A stretch of 64,000 nt of DNA from Nocardioides sp. PD653-B2 (lineage in GTDB: Bacteria; Actinomycetota; Actinomycetes; Propionibacteriales; Nocardioidaceae): positions 1 to 64,000 of the forward strand of contig NZ_BDJE01000016.1 of assembly GCF_002117935.1 (NCBI RefSeq), in the 5' to 3' direction. Shown piece after piece: positions 54,886 through 62,845 of the stretch. The stretch's first letter is position 1. Every line of letters starts with the position of its first letter. The notes beneath the pieces are model-generated. The model searched no databases and had not been told where the DNA came from. It saw only the letters and a list, made by a program, of their open reading frames with translations. A program made the translations under genes and the position numbers.

Positions 54886-55719
54886 GTGCCCCTCCCACCC
54901 GTTCGACTCCGCCGTGACCGGTGCCCCGGCGTGCTCCGCCCCTGGCCCGCCGACGACGGCGCACTGATTCGCCTGCGTCTGGCCGGCGGCCACCTCCCAG
55001 CCGGATCCCTTGAGATCCTCGCGCAGGTGGCGCACGACCACGGCGACGGGCAGGTCCACCTCACGAGGCGTGCCAACCTGCAGCTGCGCGCGCTGCCGTT
55101 CGTCGACGGCCGGCTTCCTGACGAGGTGGTGGACGCCGTCGTGCGGACCGGCCTGCTCCCCTCGCGCAGCCACGAGCTCGCTCGCAACCTGATGTGCTCC
55201 CCGCTCACCGGGATCTCCGGAGGTCGGGCCGACCTGCGGCCGGTGGTCCGTGAGCTCGACGAGCGCCTCTGTGCCTCACCTGGACTGGCCGCACTGCCGG
55301 GCCGCTTCCTGTTCGTGCTCGACGACGGCCGGGGCGACCTCGTCGACCGCGAGGGCGACCTCGGTGCCGTGGTCCTCGACGCGGACACCGCCCAGCTCAG
55401 GGTCGGCGCGGGCTGGGGTGCGGTCGTCCCACTGCCCGACGTCGCCGAGGAGTTGGTCCAGCTGGCCCACCGCTTCCTGCTCGAGCGCGGCCACGACGAG
55501 ACGGCCGCCTGGCATGTCGCCGAGCTCGAGTCCCCGCTGGCGCCTCCCGCACCAGGCGACGCCCGAGTACCCGCCGCCTCCAGCATCCCGTCGTACGACG
55601 GAGTGCTGCACGTGCCCGTCCCGGACGGCGTACTCACGCCCGACCTCGTCGGCGAGCTGATCGCACCTGGCCGTGACCTGGTGGTCACCCCGTGGCACGG
55701 CTTGGTGGTGGCGCCATGA
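54886..55719 (+). CDS. cobG: CobG-like protein (precorrin-3B synthase family, reduced)
   Basis: A 277-residue protein with the ferredoxin-like half-domains of nitrite/sulfite reductases: QVHLTRRANLQLRAL near residue 60, and RNLMCSPLTGI near 105. In the aerobic route CobG oxidises precorrin-3A using a 4Fe-4S centre. Here only three scattered cysteines are visible and the usual Cys-x5-Cys / Cys-x3-Cys cluster pattern is absent, so its chemistry is in doubt. GTG start with AGAGGAC upstream. First gene after the riboswitch, overlapping cobH. Confidence 0.78.
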   Translation: MPLPPVRLRRDRCPGVLRPWPADDGALIRLRLAGGHLPAGSLEILAQVAHDHGDGQVHLTRRANLQLRALPFVDGRLPDEVVDAVVRTGLLPSRSHELARNLMCSPLTGISGGRADLRPVVRELDERLCASPGLAALPGRFLFVLDDGRGDLVDREGDLGAVVLDADTAQLRVGAGWGAVVPLPDVAEELVQLAHRFLLERGHDETAAWHVAELESPLAPPAPGDARVPAASSIPSYDGVLHVPVPDGVLTPDLVGELIAPGRDLVVTPWHGLVVAP

Positions 55720-56402
55720 CTGGCTCGATCCAGGGACCGGCCCGACCGGCCCGACCGGCCCGCCATTACGCCTACGTCGACCAGGGGTCGGCGATCTACG
55801 CCGAATCGTTCGCCACGATCCGCCGCGAGACCCGGCTGGACGCGCTGCCCCCCGGGGCCGAGTCGGTGGCGGTGCGGATGGTCCACGGCACCGGACAGGT
55901 CGACCTGGTGGACGATCTCGTCATGCACCCGCGTCTGGTGCCTGCGGCGCGGACCGCGCTGGAGGCGGGAGCGCCGATCCTCACCGACGCCCACATGGTC
56001 GCCTCGGGGGTCACCCGCGCTCGACTCCCCCGCGACAACGACGTGGTCTGTCTGCTCCAGGACGCGCGCGTGCCCGACCTCGCGCGGCGGTGGGGCACCA
56101 CGCGATCGGCCGCCGCGGTCTCGCTGTGGGTGCCGTTCCTCGAGGGTGCGGTCGTGGCAATCGGCAACGCTCCCACGGCGTTGTTCCACCTGCTGGAGCT
56201 GCTCGTCGAGGGGGCTCCTCGGCCCGCTGCGGTGATCGGCTGCCCGGTCGGCTTCATCGGCGCCGCGGAATCCAAGCAGGCGTTGGAGTCCTTCGCGGAC
56301 GACCACGGCATCGACGTCCCCTTCCTCACCGTGCGGGGCCGCCGCGGCGGCTCGGCCATGACCGCCTCGGCGCTCAACGCGCTGGCCCAGGAGCAGGAAT
56401 GA
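55716..56402 (+). CDS. cobH: Precorrin-8X methylmutase CobH
   Basis: A 228-residue enzyme that moves the C11 methyl group to C12, giving hydrogenobyrinic acid. Typical motifs: YAYVDQGSAIYAESFATIR, RMVHGTGQVDLVDDL with the catalytic His, ILTDAHMVASGV and the GCPVGFIGAAESK block. The ATG overlaps the cobG stop (ATGA), and its stop overlaps cobIJ. Confidence 0.97.
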   Translation: MTGSIQGPARPARPARHYAYVDQGSAIYAESFATIRRETRLDALPPGAESVAVRMVHGTGQVDLVDDLVMHPRLVPAARTALEAGAPILTDAHMVASGVTRARLPRDNDVVCLLQDARVPDLARRWGTTRSAAAVSLWVPFLEGAVVAIGNAPTALFHLLELLVEGAPRPAAVIGCPVGFIGAAESKQALESFADDHGIDVPFLTVRGRRGGSAMTASALNALAQEQE

Positions 56403-57967
56403 CCACGCCAACCGGACACTTCTACGGCGTCGGGCTCGGCCCCGGCGACCCCGAGCTGATCACCATCAAGGCCGCGCGGCTGGTCGCCTCTGCCGACGTC
56501 GTCGCCTACCACGCGGGCGTCGGCAAGCAGTCCAACGCGCGCCGCATCGCCGCCGACCTGATCCCAGCAGACGCGCTCGAGGAGGAGCTGCGCTACCCAG
56601 TCACGACGGGCGCGACGGCCCACCCGGGGGGCTACGCCGGGGCGATCGCGGAGTTCTACGAGGAGTCGGCCGCCCGGCTCGCCACCCACCTCGAGGCCGG
56701 ACGGACCGTCGTGCTGCTCGCCGAGGGGGATCCGCTGTTCTACGGGTCGTTCATGTACATGCATGACCGGCTCGCCGACCGCTTCCCCACCGAGGTCGTC
56801 CCCGGGGTCCCGGCCTTCGCGGCCGCCACCGCCGCCGTCGCCTCGCCCCTGGTCCGCCAGACCGATGTGCTCACGATTCTGCCGGGCACGCTACCCGAGC
56901 CGGAGCTCGCGCGCCGGCTGGCCGACACCGACGGTGCGATCATCATGAAACTCGGTCGCACGTTCCCGGCCGTGCGCTCGGCGCTGGAGCAGGCAGGCCG
57001 GCTCGAGCACGCGCTCTACGTCGAGCGGGCCTCGATGCCGGCAGAGCGCTGGCTGCCGGTGTCGGAGGTGGATCCTTCCTCGGTGCCTTACTTCTCGTTG
57101 ATCGTGGTCACCGGTGACAGCCGCCATGCGGAGCCGACCGATCGACGCGCAACGGTGCCGGCGACGGTCGCCGGCTCGACCCCCGGCGAACTCCTTGTCG
57201 TCGGGCTCGGCCCGGGGCCGGACGCATGGACCACCCCGGAGGTAACCGAGGCGCTCGCGTCCGTCGACCACGTCGTGGGCTACGCGCCCTACGTCAACCG
57301 CGTCCCCCAGCGCGCGGGGCTGACCCGGCATGCCTCCGGCAACACCGTCGAGCTCGACCGCTCCCGGCTCGCTCTGGACCTGGCCCGTGCCGGAGAGAAG
57401 GTCGCGGTTGTCTCCGGCGGCGACGCGGGGGTCTTCGGGATGGCGGCGGCGGTGCTCGAGGCTGCCGAGGATCCGGCGTACGCCGACGTGGCCGTGCGCG
57501 TCCTGCCCGGGATGAGCGCCGTGCAGGCCGTCGCGGCGAGGGCTGGCGCCCCGATCGGCGGTGACTTCGCGGTGATGAGCCTCTCTGACCGACTCAAGCC
57601 GTGGTGGGTGATCGAGCGGCGGCTGCGCGCGGTGGCCGCGGCCGATCTGGTGCTGGCGATCTACAACCCCGCCTCGCGCTCACGGACCAGCCAGGTCGTG
57701 GAGGCGCAGAAGGTGCTCCTCGAACACCTGCCCACCGACACCGTGGTCGTGATCGGCCGCGACGTCGGCCGGGGCGAGGAGTCGCTCGAGGTCACCACGT
57801 TGTCCGGTCTCGACGCCGCCTCGATCGACATGAAGTGCCTGCTGATCATCGGCTCGTCCGGCACCCGGCGGTCGGCGTCCGGGGCGGTGTGGACCTCGCG
57901 CTCGACCCCCACCGCCGAGGACCCCTTCGCTCAGCCCAGCGACGAGCGATCACGTGCCGGGTCGTAG
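56399..57967 (+). CDS. cobIJ: CobI-CobJ fusion: precorrin-2 C20- and precorrin-3B C17-methyltransferase
   Basis: A 522-residue fusion of two SAM-dependent corrin methyltransferases. Residues about 5-240 are CobI (GVGLGPGDPELITIKAARL, LAEGDPLFYGSFMY). Residues about 258-500 are CobJ, the ring-contracting enzyme (LLVVGLGPGPDAWTTPEV, VVSGGDAGVFGMAA, LAIYNPASRSR). The fusion is common in actinobacteria. The ATG overlaps cobH. Its last 37 bases overlap the convergent cobM gene tail to tail. Confidence 0.97.
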   Translation: MTTPTGHFYGVGLGPGDPELITIKAARLVASADVVAYHAGVGKQSNARRIAADLIPADALEEELRYPVTTGATAHPGGYAGAIAEFYEESAARLATHLEAGRTVVLLAEGDPLFYGSFMYMHDRLADRFPTEVVPGVPAFAAATAAVASPLVRQTDVLTILPGTLPEPELARRLADTDGAIIMKLGRTFPAVRSALEQAGRLEHALYVERASMPAERWLPVSEVDPSSVPYFSLIVVTGDSRHAEPTDRRATVPATVAGSTPGELLVVGLGPGPDAWTTPEVTEALASVDHVVGYAPYVNRVPQRAGLTRHASGNTVELDRSRLALDLARAGEKVAVVSGGDAGVFGMAAAVLEAAEDPAYADVAVRVLPGMSAVQAVAARAGAPIGGDFAVMSLSDRLKPWWVIERRLRAVAAADLVLAIYNPASRSRTSQVVEAQKVLLEHLPTDTVVVIGRDVGRGEESLEVTTLSGLDAASIDMKCLLIIGSSGTRRSASGAVWTSRSTPTAEDPFAQPSDERSRAGS

Positions 57968-58683
57968 AGGAACGACTCCCCGCCATCGCTCGGGTCCAGC
58001 GCCCGCCCGACCAGGATCACCGCGGCCTGCCGGAGGCCCGCGTCCTCCACCTGGTCGGCGATGTCGGCGACGGTGCCACGCAGCACCTGCTCGTCGGGCT
58101 GGCTGGCGCGGTGGACGACGATCACCGGGCAGTCGGGGCCGTAGTCGCCCACGAGCTCGGCCATCGTCTCGCGCGTCCGGGTGATCGCGAGGTGCAGCGC
58201 AAGAGTGGCACGCGTGGCGGCGAAGCCGGCCAACGCCTCGCTCTCGGGCATCGCGGTGGAGCGGGCCTGGGCACGGGTCAGGACGACCGACTGGGCCACG
58301 AGCGGGACGGTCAGCTCGCGACCGACGAGGGCAGCCGCGGCGGCGTACGCCGGCACGCCGGGCGTGACGTCCCATGGCACGCCGGCGGCCTCGAGTCGCC
58401 GAGTCTGCTCGGCGACCGCGGAGTAGAGCGAGGGGTCACCCGAGACGAGGCGGACGACGTCGCGCCCGGTCGCGTGGGAGTCGACCAGCTCGCCGATGAT
58501 CTGGTCGAGGTCGAGCGCCTGGGTGTCGACCAGCCGCGCCTCGGCGCGGCAATGGCCGAGCACCTCGGCGTCGAGGTAGGTGCCCGGATAGAGCACCACG
58601 TCGGCGGCACTCAGCATGGCGGCCGCGCGGAGGGTGATCAGGTCGGCGGCACCGGGGCCGGCGCCGACGAAGTGGATGGTCAC
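57931..58683 (-). CDS. cobM: Precorrin-4 C11-methyltransferase CobM
   Basis: A 250-residue SAM-dependent tetrapyrrole methyltransferase: HFVGAGPGAADLITLRAA at the start, VVLYPGTYLDAEVL, VRLVSGDPSLYSA and the DVTPGVPAYAAAAA loop. The GTG at 58683 overlaps the cobL stop (GTGA). It forms a two-gene unit with cobL, opposite to cobIJ. Confidence 0.96.
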   Translation of the reverse strand: MTIHFVGAGPGAADLITLRAAAMLSAADVVLYPGTYLDAEVLGHCRAEARLVDTQALDLDQIIGELVDSHATGRDVVRLVSGDPSLYSAVAEQTRRLEAAGVPWDVTPGVPAYAAAAALVGRELTVPLVAQSVVLTRAQARSTAMPESEALAGFAATRATLALHLAITRTRETMAELVGDYGPDCPVIVVHRASQPDEQVLRGTVADIADQVEDAGLRQAAVILVGRALDPSDGGESFLYDPARDRSSLG

Positions 58684-59894
58684 GACTGCTCCTTGACGTA
58701 GGCCCACTGGATCACGGCCCGGGCGGGCGTCCAACCGGTGAAAGTGCCGATCGGCTCGGCGTGCTCGACCGCGATGCGGGTCAGCTCGCCGCTGTGCTCG
58801 GAGTGCAGCCGCACCAGCAGCTGCTCGGTCTCCAGAGTGACGCCGTGCACCACAAGCCGGCCGCGCTCGTGCAGAGCTGCGAGGCACGTGTCGACCACAC
58901 GGGCGCGAGTGGCACCGCCGCCGACGAAGACCGCGTCGGGCGCGGGCAGCCCGGTCAGGGCGTCGGGGGCACGGCCGTGCACGACCTCGAGATCGGGGAC
59001 GCCCAGCGCACCGGCGTTGCGGGCGATCCGCCCGGCCCGCTCGCTGTCGGACTCCACGCCGATAGCGCGGCACGACGGATGCGCCCGCATCCACTCGATG
59101 CCGACCGACCCGGCGCCTGCACCGACGTCCCAGAGCAGCTGGCCCGGGACGGGCGCGAGGCGGGAGAGTGCCGACGCGCGGAGGTCGCGCTTGGTGAGCT
59201 GGCCGTCGTGCTCGTACGCCGAGTCGGGCAGACCGGGCGACCACGAGGCAAGACCCTGACCGACCACCTCGAGCGCGATCACGTTCAGGCGGGAGACCTC
59301 GCCCTCCCAGCCATCGGCCACGCCGTCGACGCGCGTCTCGTCCCCGCCCAGGTCGCCGAGCACGCTGATCCGGCTGGCGGCGTACCCGTGCTCGACCAAC
59401 AGACGCGCGACCACAGCGGGGGTGGTTTCGTCGGCGGAGAGCACGAGCACGCGTCGGCCTGGGGCGAGCGCGCGCAGCAGCAGCCGCGGGTCGCGTCCGA
59501 CCAGGCTGACGACGTCGTGGTCCTCCGCGGCCCAGCGCATCCGGGCGCGGGCCAGCGCCACCGAGGAGACGGTCGGCTCGACGTGCACCGCATCGGCGCC
59601 GAACAGCTCGACCAGCGTCGAGCCAATGCCGCTCACCAGCGGGTCACCGGAGGCGAGCGCGACGACGTCCAGGTCGGCGTACCTCGCCATCAGGCCGGGA
59701 AGACCGTCGCGCAGCGGGCTCGGCCAGACTTCCCGCGCCTGGTCGGAGACGTCCGGCAGCAGGGCGAGGTGACGACGTCCGCCGAGCACCACCGCGGCGC
59801 CTTCCACCATCGTGCGCAGGCGATCCGGCACCCCGGCCCACCCGTCGGCGCCGAGGCCGACGACGGTGATCCGCGGACGGCCGTTGGAGGTCAT
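58680..59894 (-). CDS. cobL: Precorrin-6Y C5,15-methyltransferase (decarboxylating) CobL
   Basis: A 404-residue bifunctional enzyme. The CbiE half (about 8-200) has ITVVGLGADGWAGV and VVALASGDPLVSGIGS. The CbiT half (about 215-400) has TKRDLRASALSRL and LLWDVGAGAGSVGIEWMRAHP for SAM binding. It adds two methyl groups and removes the acetate carboxyl. ATG at 59894. No riboswitch is visible on its own strand, unlike the divergent chelatase operon. Confidence 0.96.
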   Translation of the reverse strand: MTSNGRPRITVVGLGADGWAGVPDRLRTMVEGAAVVLGGRRHLALLPDVSDQAREVWPSPLRDGLPGLMARYADLDVVALASGDPLVSGIGSTLVELFGADAVHVEPTVSSVALARARMRWAAEDHDVVSLVGRDPRLLLRALAPGRRVLVLSADETTPAVVARLLVEHGYAASRISVLGDLGGDETRVDGVADGWEGEVSRLNVIALEVVGQGLASWSPGLPDSAYEHDGQLTKRDLRASALSRLAPVPGQLLWDVGAGAGSVGIEWMRAHPSCRAIGVESDSERAGRIARNAGALGVPDLEVVHGRAPDALTGLPAPDAVFVGGGATRARVVDTCLAALHERGRLVVHGVTLETEQLLVRLHSEHSGELTRIAVEHAEPIGTFTGWTPARAVIQWAYVKEQS

Positions 59895-59911
59895 AGGGCC
59901 AGACGCTATCG

Positions 59912-60085
59912 TGACGCCCGACAGGCACGAGGTGCCCCGACGGCCACGAGACGAACAGGCCTGACGGGAGAATCTGGGAAGCCGGTGAGAGTCCGGCACA
60001 GGCCCGCTGCGGTGACCTGGACGACGTCGATCGCGAGACCGGCACCGATCCAGGAAGTCCGAAGACCGGCCTCGCGCCACTTTGT
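59912..60085 (+). promoter_or_regulatory. Cobalamin riboswitch upstream of the chelatase operon
   Basis: The leader contains gaggtgccccgacgg, gaatctgggaagccggtgag agtccggcac in series, cccgctgcggtga and aggaagtccgaagaccgg. These are the aggtgc / gggAA..GGTGa..aTCC / cccGC.aCtGt-type / gAagtCcGAagACc blocks of the classic cobalamin element. It precedes the chelatase ATG by about 30 bases. Confidence 0.96.
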
Positions 60086-60112
60086 TCGCTGGCTGACGAG
60101 CGGGAGCCTCCC

Positions 60113-62227
60113 ATGCCACTGCAGTTTCCCTTCAGCGCCGTCGTCGGATCCGACGACATGGCCCTGGCCCTGGTCCTCACCACGATCTCGCCTGGCGTCG
60201 GCGGGGTGCTGGTGCGCGGCGAGAAGGGCACCGCGAAGTCCACGATCGTGCGTGCACTGGCCTCCGTCCTGCCACCGATCGACGTGGTCGCGGGCGACCG
60301 GTTCTCCACCGACCCACGCGACCCCACGCCGCTCTCGCCGGACGGGCCGTTCGCGGCGGACGCCCCGACGGAGACGCGGCCGGTGCGGCTCGTCGAGCTG
60401 CCGGTCGGCGCCACCGAGGACCGCGTCCTCGGCTCCCTGCACCTCGAGCGCGCGCTGTCGGAGGGCAAGGCGGAGTACGAGCCTGGTCTCCTCGCCCGCG
60501 CCCACCGCGGGATCCTCTACGTCGACGAGGTCAACCTCCTCCACGACCACCTCGTCGACCTGCTGCTCGACGCCGCCGCCATGGGCCGGTCGACCGTCGA
60601 GCGCGACGGTGTCTCGGTCGAGCACGCCGCCCGGTTCGTCCTCGTCGGCACGATGAACCCCGAGGAGGGCGAGCTCCGTCCGCAACTGCTCGACCGGTTC
60701 GGCCTCACCGTCGAGGTCGCCGCGCCGCGCGACCCCGCCTCCCGCGCCGAGGTCGTCCGCCGCAGGATATCCTTCGACACCGATCCGGAGTCCTTCGCCC
60801 GCCAGTACGCCGAGTCGGAACGCGCGCTCACCGACCGGATCCAGGCGGCCCAGAAGCTCGTCGCGGAGGTCGAGCTCCGCGACGACGTACTTCTCAAGAT
60901 CGCCGAGGTCTGCGCGGCCTTCGAGGTCGACGGCATGCGCGCCGACATCGTCACGGCCCGGACCGCCGTCGCCCATGCCGCCTGGCACGGCCGCACCTCG
61001 GTCACCACCGCCGACGTCCGCGCCGCCGCCCGCCTCGCACTCCCCCACCGTCGCCGCCGCAACCCCTTCGACGCCCCCGGGCTCGACGAGGAGCTGCTCG
61101 ACCAGGTGCTCGGCGACGACGACCCCTCGCCGGAGCCCCCCGAGCCGCAGGGCGGATCCGAGGGGGAAGAGCCCGAGGGGGAAGGGCCCGCGGACGGCCG
61201 TCCGGACACCGACCAGGACGGTCCCGGGGATCGCGAACCCACGAGCGGGACGCAATCACCGCCGGACTCCTCCTCGAGCCCCTCCGATGGCGGCGAGAGC
61301 GCGCCGCCGTCGACGGCCGGCGAAGCCACAGCAGACGCAGCCGCCGCGGGCGACGCTCCCGGCCGGCTGGACACCACCGTCGACGCGCAGACCCCCTATC
61401 GGCCCAGGCTCTTCACGGTCCACGGCACCGGCGAGGGCGAGGCCGGTCGGCGCAGCCGCGCCATGACCGAGTCCGGACGTCGGATCGGGTCCCGACGCAG
61501 CACGGGCGGGGCAGGCTCGATCCACGTCGCCGAGACCGTGCGCGCGGCCGCGCCCCACCAGCTCGCCCGCGGCCGAACGTCGGGCAGCCTGCTGTTCCGC
61601 CCCGACGACCTGCGCGTGGCGACCCGTGAGGGGCAGGAGTCCAACCTGGTGCTCTTCTGCGTCGATGCCTCCGGGTCGATGGCCGCGCGTCGCCGCATGG
61701 AGCAGGTCAAGACCGCGATCCTCTCGCTGCTGCTGGACGCCTACCGTCGCCGCGACAAGGTCGGGCTCGTGACGTTCCGGGGCGACCGCGCCGACCTGGC
61801 GCTGCCGCCCACCCGCTCCGTCGACATCGCCGCGACCCGACTCGAAGGACTCCCTGCGGGAGGGCGCACGCCGCTGGCCGAGGGCCTGCTCGAGGCCGCC
61901 CGTGTGCTGCGCGTCGAACGCGTCCGCGACCCGCGTCGACGCCCTCTGCTCGTCGTCGTCACCGACGGTCGCGCGACCTGCGGACCCGACGCCGTCGCGC
62001 GGGCGCGGACAGCAGCGGCTCACCTCGCGGAGGCCGGGGTGACCTCGCTGGTCGTCGACTCCGAGACCGGCTCGTTCCGGCTCGGGCTCGCCCGGGACCT
62101 GGCCGGCGTACTACGCGCCGAGCACGTCCCGGTCGACGAGGTCAGCGCGACCGGGCTCACCACGCTCGTCCACGACCGTGTGCATCCCCGCACGACCACC
62201 GACACCAGTACCGAAGGAGCAGCCTGA
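60113..62227 (+). CDS. ChlI/ChlD-type chelatase subunit (cobaltochelatase partner)
   Basis: A 704-residue protein. The N-terminal AAA+ domain (about 5-330) has Walker A GEKGTAKST at 37-45 and Walker B ILYVDEVNLL. A linker (about 335-450) is rich in Pro, Glu and Ser. The C-terminal VWA domain (about 515-690) has a MIDAS motif in CVDASGSM. It joins in one chain the two small subunits of Mg/Co chelatases. With CobN and no chlorophyll genes nearby, it should drive cobalt insertion. ATG start; cobO overlaps its end. Confidence 0.92.
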   Translation: MPLQFPFSAVVGSDDMALALVLTTISPGVGGVLVRGEKGTAKSTIVRALASVLPPIDVVAGDRFSTDPRDPTPLSPDGPFAADAPTETRPVRLVELPVGATEDRVLGSLHLERALSEGKAEYEPGLLARAHRGILYVDEVNLLHDHLVDLLLDAAAMGRSTVERDGVSVEHAARFVLVGTMNPEEGELRPQLLDRFGLTVEVAAPRDPASRAEVVRRRISFDTDPESFARQYAESERALTDRIQAAQKLVAEVELRDDVLLKIAEVCAAFEVDGMRADIVTARTAVAHAAWHGRTSVTTADVRAAARLALPHRRRRNPFDAPGLDEELLDQVLGDDDPSPEPPEPQGGSEGEEPEGEGPADGRPDTDQDGPGDREPTSGTQSPPDSSSSPSDGGESAPPSTAGEATADAAAAGDAPGRLDTTVDAQTPYRPRLFTVHGTGEGEAGRRSRAMTESGRRIGSRRSTGGAGSIHVAETVRAAAPHQLARGRTSGSLLFRPDDLRVATREGQESNLVLFCVDASGSMAARRRMEQVKTAILSLLLDAYRRRDKVGLVTFRGDRADLALPPTRSVDIAATRLEGLPAGGRTPLAEGLLEAARVLRVERVRDPRRRPLLVVVTDGRATCGPDAVARARTAAAHLAEAGVTSLVVDSETGSFRLGLARDLAGVLRAEHVPVDEVSATGLTTLVHDRVHPRTTTDTSTEGAA

Positions 62228-62841
62228 TGCCCCAGGGCCAGCCACTCACCGTCCCCGACGACGGTCTCAGCACCCGCGAGCGCCGCGAGCAACCGCTGCT
62301 GATGGTGCACACCGGCGACGGCAAGGGGAAGTCGACTGCCGCCTTCGGGCTCGCGATCCGCGCCTGGAACCAGGGCTGGAACATCGGCGTCTTCCAGTTC
62401 GTGAAGTCCGCCAAGTGGCGCATCGGCGAGCAGACCGTGCTCGAGCGACTCGGCGCACTGCACCAGGAGACCGGCGAGGGCGGCCCGGTGGAGTGGCACA
62501 AGATGGGCGCCGGCTGGTCGTGGTCCCGCAAGGCCGGCGACGAGACCGACCACGCCGCCGAGGCAGCCGAGGGGTGGGCCGAGGTCAAGCGCCGGATCGC
62601 CGCGCAGACCCATGACCTGCTGATCCTCGACGAGTTCACCTACCCGATGGAGTGGGGGTGGGTCGACGTCGAGGACGTCGTCGATACCCTGAGCCAGCGG
62701 CCCGGGCGACAGTTCGTCGTGGTCACCGGCCGGCGTGCGCACCCCCGGCTCGTCGAGGTCTCCGACCTGGTCACCGAGATGACGAAGGTCAAACACCAGA
62801 TGGACCGCGGTCAGAAGGGCCAGCGAGGCATCGAGTGGTGA
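62227..62841 (+). CDS. cobO: Corrinoid adenosyltransferase CobO
   Basis: A 204-residue ATP:cob(I)yrinic acid a,c-diamide adenosyltransferase. The P-loop TGDGKGKST is at residues 29-37. GIRAWNQGWN-like IRAWNQGWNIGVFQFVKS and LLILDEFTYPMEWGW follow, and VTGRRAHPRLVEVSDLVTEM is near the end. The ATG overlaps the chelatase stop (one-base offset TGATG). It acts after cobalt insertion. Confidence 0.97.
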   Translation: MPQGQPLTVPDDGLSTRERREQPLLMVHTGDGKGKSTAAFGLAIRAWNQGWNIGVFQFVKSAKWRIGEQTVLERLGALHQETGEGGPVEWHKMGAGWSWSRKAGDETDHAAEAAEGWAEVKRRIAAQTHDLLILDEFTYPMEWGWVDVEDVVDTLSQRPGRQFVVVTGRRAHPRLVEVSDLVTEMTKVKHQMDRGQKGQRGIEW

Positions 62842-62845
62842 CGCC

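Noticed and set aside
60513..62023. Minus-strand frames opposite the chelatase subunit
   Set aside because: Low-complexity Arg/Ala/Gly shadows of a well-supported AAA/VWA gene.
60113..62227. Magnesium chelatase of chlorophyll synthesis
   Set aside because: No other chlorophyll genes are present. The gene has a B12 riboswitch and lies with cobO and cobB, so a cobalt role is far more likely.
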